Both the position numbers and the translations under genes were made by a program. DNA of 5,283 nt from Bacteroidota bacterium (GTDB lineage Bacteria > Bacteroidota > Ignavibacteria > Ignavibacteriales > Melioribacteraceae), in contig JAMCSN010000121.1 in the NCBI GenBank assembly GCA_023381535.1, forward strand, positions 1-5,283, in the 5' to 3' direction. Below are positions 1 to 5,254 of the stretch, piece by piece. Below the pieces are notes generated by a model. The model was given only the letters and a program-made list of their open reading frames with translations. It did no database searches and was not told the origin of the DNA. How positions within the stretch are numbered: position 1 is the first letter of the stretch; each line of letters begins with the position of its first letter.

Positions 1-1153
1 AAGATTCCACACTAACTCCGCCGATTGATTTTGCGTAACCGTATGTCGGCAGCGAATGGTTTGTCCCGGATGCATAATCTCCTACGCTTTCCGGCGAGAA
101 CGCGCCTATAAAAACAGAACCGGCGTTTGTGATTTGCGAAACATATTTTTCTGCATTCTTTAAATTAAGTATCAAATGTTCCGGTGCATAGTTATTGCTG
201 AGTTTAATTGCCTCATGAATAGTTGGAACGATCATAATGAAGGATGAATTGATAGATTGTTTCGCCAATTCTTTGCGCGGCAGAACTTTTATTTGTTTTG
301 AAATTTCTTTCACAGTTCCATCCGCAAGTTTTGCGCTTGTTGTAAGAAGAATCACTTGTGAGTCTGCGCCGTGTTCAGCCTGTGCAAGAAGATCTGAAGC
401 AACATAAGCCGGATTAGCAAACTCATCAGCGATAATCAAGACCTCACTTGGTCCAGAAGGCATATCAATTGTGCACCCGTCGGGGTCATTGCTTACAATC
501 GTTTTTGCAGTCGTTACAAATTGATTTCCCGGTCCCAAAATTTTATCAACTTTCTTAATACTTTTTGTTCCATACGACATCATTGCAATTGCATGAGCTC
601 CGCCAACTTTATAAAATTCTTTCACACCGCAAATTTTTGCAGCGTAAGCCAGTGCCGGATGAATTTCGTTGCCTTGTGTCGGCGACGAAACGATTATTCT
701 TTTGCAACAGGCAATCTTTGCGGGAATACCAAGCATCAGCATTGTCGAAACTAATACAGCGCTTCCGCCTGGAATGTAGAGCCCGACGTTTTCAATAGGC
801 AAATGTCTCCGCCGGCAATTTACGCCCGGCATTGTTTCGATAGAATAACTCAACGGTTTTTGTTTCAGATGAAAACGCTCTATGTTTTTCGCCGCCGTAT
901 TGATTGCCGTTTTAGTTGCCACATCAAGTTTTTTCTCGGCAGTTGTTAATTCTAATGCTGTTGCCCTAACAGAATTTCCTAAAAGTCCGTCGAACTTTTT
1001 TGCGTACTTCAACATAGCTTTGTCACCGTTCTTCTTAACATCTTCCACGATTGGTTTGACAAGAGCGCCAACTTTTTCTGTATTGATAGATGTTCGTCCG
1101 AACAACTTTTGAAGTTGTTTCTCTGATACGGTTTTGTAATTAAAGATTTTCAT
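1..1153 (-). CDS. hisD: Histidinol dehydrogenase, N-terminal 384 residues (runs off the left edge)
   Basis: This enzyme catalyses the last two steps of histidine synthesis, oxidising L-histidinol to histidinal and then histidine with two NAD+ in the cytoplasm. The reading frame is open from the ATG at 1153 to the window edge. It covers about 384 of the usual ~430 residues, so the C-terminus, including the last zinc-ligand His, is outside. Family motifs appear in order: GLYIPGG (124-130), GGAHAIAMMSYGT (184-196), VDKILGPGN (202-210), GPSE (234-237), LLAQAEHG (255-262), YAPEHL (322-327) and PESVGDYASG (354-363). By family alignment, Q258, H261 and D359 are zinc ligands and E325/H326 the catalytic pair. 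H187 replaces the Gln normal in GGAQAIA. The start codon overlaps the hisG stop (ATGA), suggesting translational coupling. Identification is secure. Confidence 0.96.
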   Translation of the reverse strand, partial: MKIFNYKTVSEKQLQKLFGRTSINTEKVGALVKPIVEDVKKNGDKAMLKYAKKFDGLLGNSVRATALELTTAEKKLDVATKTAINTAAKNIERFHLKQKPLSYSIETMPGVNCRRRHLPIENVGLYIPGGSAVLVSTMLMLGIPAKIACCKRIIVSSPTQGNEIHPALAYAAKICGVKEFYKVGGAHAIAMMSYGTKSIKKVDKILGPGNQFVTTAKTIVSNDPDGCTIDMPSGPSEVLIIADEFANPAYVASDLLAQAEHGADSQVILLTTSAKLADGTVKEISKQIKVLPRKELAKQSINSSFIMIVPTIHEAIKLSNNYAPEHLILNLKNAEKYVSQITNAGSVFIGAFSPESVGDYASGTNHSLPTYGYAKSIGGVSVES

Positions 1154-2019
1154 ACAATCATATTCTCAATTGGTAAAAGTAAAATACCGCTTGCGCCTGC
1201 ATCCATCAACTGCCTGTGAATAGCCCAAAATTTATCCGATGGAATTACCGCATGAACAGCAACCATGTTTTCATCTGCGAGCGGAACAATTGTTGGACTT
1301 TTTAGCGAAGGTAAAATTCTCTCGATTTCTTCCAGAGCTTTCCGCGGAGCGTTCATCATTAAATATTTTGATGATTTAGCGTTCAATGCCGAATCAATTC
1401 TGACAAGCAAATTTTGAAGTGTTTCCTCCTTTACCGGATCGTTTGAAAGATTTGGTGTCGCTATCAACACTGCTTCAGATGAAAACACATCGAACGATTT
1501 TTTCAGTTTGTTCATTTTTAATGTGTTGCCCGTGGAAACTAGATCGCAAATCAAATCCGCTACCCCCAACGAAGGTGCTATCTCTACCGAGCCGCTGATT
1601 TCAACTGCTGTTGCATTGATATTATTTTGCTGAAGAAAATTGTTAAGAAGATTTGGGAACGAAGTCGCAATTCTTTGCCCGTTCAATTCCGAAAGTTTAG
1701 TAATGTTCTTATTCTCCGGTATTGCTAGCGCAAGGTTACATCTTCCGTATCCAAGTTTTCTTACGAGTTCTACTTTTGCTTTTTTTTCCTGAATTACATC
1801 TTCGCCCACGATTCCTATATCGGCAACGCCATCCTGAACATATTCCGGAATGTCATCATCTCTAAGAAAAAGAATGTCCAGCTCAAAATTTCTGGATGAG
1901 ATGATCAATCTTTCGGAATAATCTTCGATGTCTAAACCGCAATTGCGAAGAAGCTGAAGCGATTTGTCCGTTAATCTTCCTTTTTTCTGAATAGCTAATT
2001 TCATATTTCCATTTAACAT
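1150..2019 (-). CDS. hisG: ATP phosphoribosyltransferase, long form
   Basis: HisG joins ATP and PRPP to make phosphoribosyl-ATP, the first committed and feedback-inhibited step of histidine synthesis. The 289 residues match the long form, which has its own C-terminal regulatory domain and does not need HisZ. The N-terminus reads MKLAIQKKGRL from Met6. The PRPP-binding signature spans 140-167 (EISGSVEIAP, then GVADLICDLVSTGNTL). The ACT-like C-terminal part (about 215-289) carries APRKAL, ILPSLKSPTIVPL, AVHAVI and the terminal GASGILLLPIENM. I prefer the ATG at 2019 because a clear GGAG (2025-2028) lies 5 nt upstream; Met6 (codon at 2004) is the alternative and is where many homologues begin. 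It is the first structural gene after the attenuator and overlaps hisD by 4 nt. Confidence 0.97.
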   Translation of the reverse strand: MLNGNMKLAIQKKGRLTDKSLQLLRNCGLDIEDYSERLIISSRNFELDILFLRDDDIPEYVQDGVADIGIVGEDVIQEKKAKVELVRKLGYGRCNLALAIPENKNITKLSELNGQRIATSFPNLLNNFLQQNNINATAVEISGSVEIAPSLGVADLICDLVSTGNTLKMNKLKKSFDVFSSEAVLIATPNLSNDPVKEETLQNLLVRIDSALNAKSSKYLMMNAPRKALEEIERILPSLKSPTIVPLADENMVAVHAVIPSDKFWAIHRQLMDAGASGILLLPIENMIV

Positions 2020-2024
2020 GTCTT

Positions 2025-2028
2025 CTCC
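2025..2028 (-). promoter_or_regulatory. Shine-Dalgarno site of hisG
   Basis: AAAGGAGA on the minus strand, with GGAG 5 nt before the ATG at 2019. It lies just downstream of the attenuator U-tract, so the terminator stem does not bury it. Most other starts in the window have weak or no such site. It favours the 2019 start over the internal Met6. Confidence 0.7.
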
Positions 2029-2036
2029 TTTAAAAC

Positions 2037-2063
2037 AAAAAACCCCGACATGTGCCGGGGTTT
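2037..2063 (-). terminator. Attenuator: intrinsic terminator in the his leader
   Basis: On the minus strand AAACCCCG (2063-2056) pairs perfectly with CGGGGTTT (2047-2040). Inside the loop G2055/T2048 and C2054/G2049 can extend the stem to about 10 bp with an ACAT tetraloop. Six consecutive T (2042-2037), partly shared with the stem, form the U-tract. It sits between the leader peptide stop and the hisG ribosome binding site, the position of an amino-acid operon attenuator rather than an end-of-gene terminator. Its left arm is shared with the competing antiterminator. Confidence 0.9.
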
Positions 2064-2103
2064 CAAATTCAATTTACTAATTCTATTTATAATTCACCGG
2101 CAC
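2052..2103 (-). promoter_or_regulatory. Antiterminator pairing of the his attenuator
   Basis: GTGCCGG (2103-2097, within the leader ORF) is an exact complement of CCGGCAC (2058-2052). The second element overlaps the terminator left arm by three bases (2058-2056) and its loop, so the two structures exclude each other. The first element can instead pair upstream: GAATT (2095-2091) with AATTC (2138-2134), and its two GGT units with ACC units in the His codons. This is the standard A:B, B:C, C:D arrangement. A ribosome stalled on the His codons would mask arm A and free B to pair with C. The structure is inferred by eye, not by energy calculation. Confidence 0.78.
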
Positions 2104-2155
2104 CTAATGAAGGGAAAAAATGATGGTGGTGATGAATTGTTGTTCTAATTTTCAT
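2087..2155 (-). CDS. hisL: his operon leader peptide with five consecutive His codons
   Basis: A 22-codon ORF reads MKIRTTI, then five His (CAT CAC CAC CAT CAT, 2134-2120), then FFPSLGAGEL and TAA (2089-2087). It lies between a promoter and an intrinsic terminator upstream of hisG. The His run and position identify it as the control peptide of his attenuation: scarcity of charged tRNA-His stalls the ribosome on the run, whereas normal translation carries it to the stop codon, where it covers the antiterminator arm and allows termination. No Shine-Dalgarno is visible; the 5' leader before the ATG is short and A-rich, as is common in Bacteroidota-type genes. The peptide itself probably has no function after translation. 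It is too short for routine gene calling. Confidence 0.88.
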   Translation of the reverse strand: MKIRTTIHHHHHFFPSLGAGEL

Positions 2156-2176
2156 TGTTGTGTTTTTTTGTTGGGC

Positions 2177-2207
2177 GAAAGATACAAAAAATTACAAAAT
2201 ATCCAAA
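2177..2207 (-). promoter_or_regulatory. Bacteroidota-type promoter of the his operon
   Basis: On the minus strand TTTG (2207-2204) is followed after 19 nt by TATCTTTC (2184-2177), a 7-of-8 match to the TAnnTTTG -7 box used by the Bacteroidota primary sigma factor. Transcription would start near 2170, about 15 nt before the leader peptide ATG, so the entire attenuator is inside the transcript. The surrounding DNA is T-rich and offers chance matches, which limits confidence. Confidence 0.55.
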
Positions 2208-2389
2208 TTCAGCCTAGAGCACATGTTGTGGCAAAATAAAAGGTAACCGAGATACAGTCAGAAATAATGGATTCATTGCGAATGTAAAGCGAACAGCCTG
2301 GTCGCTCTACGCAACCCGGGGCAAACAAAATTTATCATGTTTTAATCGGATTATTTCGTTATGTTGAATTAAAATTTGGATGCAAAGCT
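2208..2389. other. Non-coding gap between the divergent his operon and the nickel/cobalt transporter gene
   Basis: No convincing ORF, RNA gene or strong promoter for the transporter is visible in these 182 nt. The one unusual element is the GC-rich patch and inverted repeat at 2284-2322, listed separately. I looked for cobalamin-riboswitch, czcD/NiCo-riboswitch and NikR-operator patterns and saw none that I could support. Confidence 0.5.
2284..2310. repeat. Imperfect inverted repeat upstream of the transporter gene
   Basis: GTA-A-AGCGA (2284-2292) and TCGCT-C-TAC (2302-2310) are complementary apart from one A/C mismatch, with a 9-nt loop. The repeat starts a GC-rich patch: 2287-2322 has 24 G/C out of 36, inside otherwise AT-rich DNA. 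There is no T-run after it on the plus strand, so it is not a standard terminator. It could be an operator, a structured 5' leader of the transporter mRNA, or the remnant of a dispersed repeat. Function unknown. Confidence 0.4.
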
Positions 2390-3058
2390 GTGCTAATTGT
2401 TTTTACAGGTTTGTTTATGGGATTTCTGCATGTGCTGTCGGGACCCGATCATCTTGCCGCAATATCACCGCTCGCAATTGAAAAGAAAAAATCAAGCTGG
2501 GTAATCGGTTTGAAGTGGGGAATTGGACACACGAGCGGTGTATTTGTCGTCGGTCTGCTTGTCTTGTTGTTTAGAGAAATTATTTCCATAGATATTGTTT
2601 CTTCGTTCAGCGAAAGGATAGTTGGAATTGTTTTGATCGGGATTGGCGCATGGGGTCTGCAAAAAATTTTCAGATCGAACTTGCATATACACTCACACAA
2701 TCATGATGGTGTTAAACATCTTCATTTTCATTCACACGAAGAAAAAATTTCTCATCAAGACCCGAGCGCTCACTTTCACACCCATACGGCGCTTATAGTC
2801 GGCATCATTCATGGTTTAGCTGGTAGTTCGCATCTCTTGGGTGTTTTACCGGCACTAGCGCTACCAACAAAAGTTGAAGCTGCCAGTTATTTAATTTCGT
2901 TTGGTATCGGGACTATTCTTGCGATGGTAATTTTTTCAGAAGTGCTTGGAAGAGTGGCATACCGTTTTGCTGAATACGGGCAAAAGATTTATCGCGGTTT
3001 ATCAATCTCATTCAGCTCAATTGCAATTGCAATAGGATTGTTCTGGATAATCAAATAG
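2390..3058 (+). CDS. NicO/UreH-type nickel/cobalt transporter with His-rich loop
   Basis: A predicted inner-membrane protein of 222 residues with about six helices (roughly 1-16, 37-60, 74-93, 133-157, 163-185, 203-221). The first helix carries HVLSGPDH (14-21), the HX4-5DH-type metal motif of NiCoT/NicO/UreH transporters, followed by GIGHTSG (44-50) in helix 2 and HGLAGSSH (141-148) in helix 4. Between helices 3 and 4 lies a loop with 12 His between 99 and 132, expected to bind divalent metal. Ni2+ or Co2+ is the likeliest substrate, but the direction (uptake, or RcnA-like efflux) cannot be told. The start is GTG; a GGA 9 nt upstream is a weak ribosome site. The next start, ATG at 2417 (Met10), would leave only four residues before the metal motif, so GTG is preferred. 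No urease, hydrogenase or cobalamin gene is adjacent. Confidence 0.83.
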   Translation: MLIVFTGLFMGFLHVLSGPDHLAAISPLAIEKKKSSWVIGLKWGIGHTSGVFVVGLLVLLFREIISIDIVSSFSERIVGIVLIGIGAWGLQKIFRSNLHIHSHNHDGVKHLHFHSHEEKISHQDPSAHFHTHTALIVGIIHGLAGSSHLLGVLPALALPTKVEAASYLISFGIGTILAMVIFSEVLGRVAYRFAEYGQKIYRGLSISFSSIAIAIGLFWIIK

Positions 3059-3068
3059 AAATTCTATT
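3054..3068. repeat. Short palindrome across two convergent stop codons
   Basis: AATAGA (3054-3059) and TCTATT (3063-3068) form a 6-bp stem with a 3-nt loop. The arms contain the TAG stop of the transporter gene and the TAG stop of the convergent pilin-like gene. There is no U-tract, and the stem is A/T-rich, so a terminator function is doubtful. Confidence 0.3.
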
Positions 3069-4185
3069 CGTAATATGAGCTAGCTTTTAACGGACGTGTC
3101 GTTTGCTGTCCGCTTCCGAAAATCGGCGATGTCAAATCAGCATTTGCAGGAATGTACTCAATTTCACCGTTGCCGCTCATTTGAACCTGACCGCCCGCAG
3201 CTAAACTTCCTTTAATTTCTCCGTTACCGCTTATCTGTATATTGTGGAGCGAAAGATACTGACCATACATGTCGCTGTTACCGCTCAATTGAATGTTCCC
3301 AACGCTATACAATGAAAACGTGCTCTTGTCTTCTTCATGAGTTTGAAAACGAACGTTACCGCTCATCTGCGAATTGCCTTTCACCACAATTATTCCGTAA
3401 CCAGTAACAGTAACATTACCAGACCAACTTAGATTTCCGCCGACGTAAATTATTTTTGGATTCTGAGCTGTCCCTAAAGTAACCGTATTATTTCCGCTTA
3501 AATTGAAGTTGCCGGGGTAAGTTTGTTGTGCTATACTTTGATAATCATCCGGATTAAAAGTTGGAACCGGTACAGGCGAGATTTGGTTTGTTACAGGCAA
3601 GTGATCTGGGTTTTGATTTGGCTGGATTTCAGGATTCCCGCTTTGCGAGTACTGATTGACATATGTAACAAATCCTTCAATCTCAGGATGCCCGCTCAAT
3701 TGTACACTGCCGTTTGAATGCACATTTGCATTATACTCTTCCTCGGCTGCTATTTCGGTATTGCCGCTTAACTGTAAATTACCGTTTGAAAAAATAGCAT
3801 ATCGAAACGCCGGAGGAGGCACCGGTCCACCGCTGCCTGGTTTCTTCATCATAGAAACCATTTTTTTTGTTTGACCAAAGTAAGTAGCTGTCACTGCAAT
3901 TTTTACCATGGAATCCGGACTTACAACAGTATCCCTCACAGTATAAACTGCCTGCCCGCCAAACAAATTTTTTGTGGTCGGAGATGTAACTCTATACTGA
4001 ATGCTGTCGGCGAGCTGAGATGTCAACATTTCTACCATTGAATTGCCGATGTCTCTTGTTCTAAGTTCCGCGTAATAACTGTAAGAGGAACTTGATTGAT
4101 TTAGGAGCGCATTGTTAACGTTGAAATTTATAACCGCAAAAACTGAAAGCGTTCCGAGAAGATATATTAGTACAGTTTTGCCCAT
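3064..4185 (-). CDS. PilX-like minor-pilin-type protein with C-terminal SGN-repeat (predicted beta-solenoid) domain
   Basis: 373 residues. A hydrophobic N-terminal helix (about 4-22) follows only MGK. The next part (about 25-65, YYAELRTRDIGNSMVEMLTSQL) resembles the helical stretch after the transmembrane helix in PilX-type pilins. Residues 70-110 look like a small beta domain, then comes a Gly/Pro linker (117-126, GSGGPVPPPA). From about 130 to 342 nine copies of a motif like VQLSGNxEI occur (near 138, 161, 180, 227, 252, 272, 298, 316 and 334). Two other stretches, NANVHSNGSVQLSG and FNPDDYQSIA, also recall PilX-associated repeat domains. I infer an extracytoplasmic beta-solenoid carried on a pilin-like anchor. 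No prepilin G/FTLIE cleavage site is visible. An AGGTGA lies 5 nt before the ATG; the gene follows the PilW-like gene by 8 nt. Bactofilin-like proteins are a structural alternative. Confidence 0.6.
   Translation of the reverse strand: MGKTVLIYLLGTLSVFAVINFNVNNALLNQSSSSYSYYAELRTRDIGNSMVEMLTSQLADSIQYRVTSPTTKNLFGGQAVYTVRDTVVSPDSMVKIAVTATYFGQTKKMVSMMKKPGSGGPVPPPAFRYAIFSNGNLQLSGNTEIAAEEEYNANVHSNGSVQLSGHPEIEGFVTYVNQYSQSGNPEIQPNQNPDHLPVTNQISPVPVPTFNPDDYQSIAQQTYPGNFNLSGNNTVTLGTAQNPKIIYVGGNLSWSGNVTVTGYGIIVVKGNSQMSGNVRFQTHEEDKSTFSLYSVGNIQLSGNSDMYGQYLSLHNIQISGNGEIKGSLAAGGQVQMSGNGEIEYIPANADLTSPIFGSGQQTTRPLKASSYYE
3160..3780 (-). repeat. Nine SGN-type protein repeats within the PilX-like gene
   Basis: The encoded segment (residues 136-342) repeats hydrophobic-Gln-hydrophobic-Ser-Gly-Asn/His-x-Glu-hydrophobic: for example QLSGNTEI, QLSGHPEI, SQSGNPEI, QLSGNSDM, QISGNGEI and QMSGNGEI. 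Spacing is uneven (18-25 residues in most cases, 47 across a Pro-rich insert near 190-225). The DNA copies are only partly alike; CCGCTCAATTG on the plus strand recurs at 3281 and 3692. That suggests old repeats kept by selection on the protein rather than recent tandem duplication. Confidence 0.75.
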
Positions 4186-4193
4186 CTAATCAC

Positions 4194-4763
4194 CTACTGC
4201 AAATTTCGTGGTCTAAATTCTTTTCTCCATTCAACCGGAGCGTATGAATTATCTATAGGATCCGCCAACTCTGTTTTAATCAAAACTCGAATGGTTCTGA
4301 TTCTATTCAAATTTGATTGGCTTGTTAGTGAAGCGTAGGAAAGACTATTCAACAACGAATCATAATACTGCATGTAAAATCTGGTTACTATCGCTGCAGT
4401 ATATGTGGTCTGGTTTACCTTTCTGTAAAGTAGCTTATCATTTGGATTAGTAGTGCTGCTCATTGAAGATGTTGCGCTTAAGTAATAAGTAAGGGTATCC
4501 ATTGTCCCGTTGTTATTGTAATCAGAAGCATACTTGATTAAACTGGAATCTGCCTGTACAATCTTAGAGCCCGTTGCTTTGAATCCGATTTTGTAAAAGT
4601 CGTCCTCTATAATTTGAGCAGCGGTAATTGCACTCTGCTGGTTGAAAGTATCCTGATAATATTGAGTTGCAGAACTACTCACTCTCAAATTAAGTGCAAG
4701 AATAATAAGAATAACATAACCCGCAATTACTGAAGAACCGATTAATTCAATTAAATCAGACAT
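4194..4763 (-). CDS. PilW/PulJ-like minor pilin-type protein
   Basis: 189 residues with one N-terminal hydrophobic helix (about 10-26) and a mostly polar extracytoplasmic part. Features in the PilW/PulJ pattern are the post-helix stretch with IIEDDFYKIGF (51-61, where PilW proteins have 'l..D.R.aGy'), an Asp/Asn-rich strand DYNNNGTMDTLTYYL (81-95), LLYRKVN (111-117), a long strand RIRTIRVLIKTE (154-165), and the ending WRKEFRPRNLQ, which resembles the 'F...v.lRN' end of many minor pilins. The N-terminus MSDLIELIG lacks a basic leader and a Gly cleavage site. An in-frame stop upstream with no other start codon rules out a longer form. It lies 5 nt after the PilV-like gene and 8 nt before the PilX-like gene, so all three are probably one transcript. 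No Shine-Dalgarno is apparent. The family call is by pattern, not by database match. Confidence 0.6.
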   Translation of the reverse strand: MSDLIELIGSSVIAGYVILIILALNLRVSSSATQYYQDTFNQQSAITAAQIIEDDFYKIGFKATGSKIVQADSSLIKYASDYNNNGTMDTLTYYLSATSSMSSTTNPNDKLLYRKVNQTTYTAAIVTRFYMQYYDSLLNSLSYASLTSQSNLNRIRTIRVLIKTELADPIDNSYAPVEWRKEFRPRNLQ

Positions 4764-4768
4764 AGTTT

Positions 4769-5254
4769 CTAATAAGTTTTTGCATAACTAAATTTAAGTG
4801 TATCCTTTAAATAAATATTGGTCACGAAAACGTCTATTCGTTTTGTAAATGTCCTTGTTCCGCTAAGCTGATCAGGATTCATTTTTGTTGCGTAGTTTAC
4901 ATCAACATGGCTGTGGAATATTCCCATCACGGAAAGAGTATCGTTTCTTGAATAGTTCTTGTAGTCGTCAACATCATTAAATTGAATAACGTTACTTTCG
5001 CCGGCATCCGGTCCTAATAAATTCACAGCTGTTAGTGAGTTTGGGTTGGTGACGCTTGCAGAGACGGTATTCTGATCGAATGACTTGGTAAGGATTTGAT
5101 CTATGATGGATTGTGCTACACCTGATCCCGTTATGTAAGCTTCATTGTATAAATCAGAGTCGGTTTTCGATCCAAACGAGTTGTAAATTGTTAACGAAAC
5201 AACTCCGAGTAAAATTAAACCGCCCGCAACTAGTAATAATTGTGCTGAACCCAT
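4769..5254 (-). CDS. PilV/MshD-like minor pilin-type protein
   Basis: 161 residues with an N-terminal hydrophobic helix (about 5-24) starting almost at the initiator Met, followed by a helical stretch (about 34-58) and a polar beta-rich region. FNDVDDYKNYSRND (92-105) resembles the 'F.DvDDY.gy' segment common in PilV/MshD/PulI-type minor pilins, and TKRIDVFVT (137-145) matches their usual late strand 'KrItVtVt'. No Gly/Phe-Thr-Leu-Ile-Glu prepilin site is present. The upstream frame hits a stop (5266-5264) with no earlier start, so the short N-terminus is real for this frame. No Shine-Dalgarno is apparent. It is the first of three closely packed genes in pilV-pilW-pilX order; the expected partners (major pilin, assembly ATPase, platform protein) are not in the window. 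Confidence 0.58.
   Translation of the reverse strand: MGSAQLLLVAGGLILLGVVSLTIYNSFGSKTDSDLYNEAYITGSGVAQSIIDQILTKSFDQNTVSASVTNPNSLTAVNLLGPDAGESNVIQFNDVDDYKNYSRNDTLSVMGIFHSHVDVNYATKMNPDQLSGTRTFTKRIDVFVTNIYLKDTLKFSYAKTY

Noticed and set aside
521..1112. Three plus-strand ORFs of 76-77 codons (521-754, 565-798, 882-1112)
   Set aside because: They lie entirely over the well-conserved hisD frame on the minus strand, have no recognisable domains and are shadows.
2284..2322. tRNA-like fragment
   Set aside because: Short stretches recall tRNA arms, but there is no T-loop GGTTCGA-type sequence, no anticodon stem and no acceptor pairing.
2240..2389. Nickel/cobalt or cobalamin riboswitch, or a NikR-type operator, upstream of the transporter
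   Set aside because: None of the conserved boxes I know for these elements is recognisable; only an isolated imperfect inverted repeat is present.
2449..2700. Minus-strand ORFs of 83 and 66 codons (2449-2700 and 2492-2692)
   Set aside because: Both are antisense to the transporter gene, whose membrane segments and metal motifs are clear.
3160..3780. Recent DNA tandem repeat or CRISPR-like array
   Set aside because: The repeats are protein-level and degenerate in DNA, with variable spacing inside one open frame.
3523..3874. Plus-strand ORFs of 64 and 72 codons
   Set aside because: They are antisense to the repeat region of the PilX-like gene and simply mirror its repeats.
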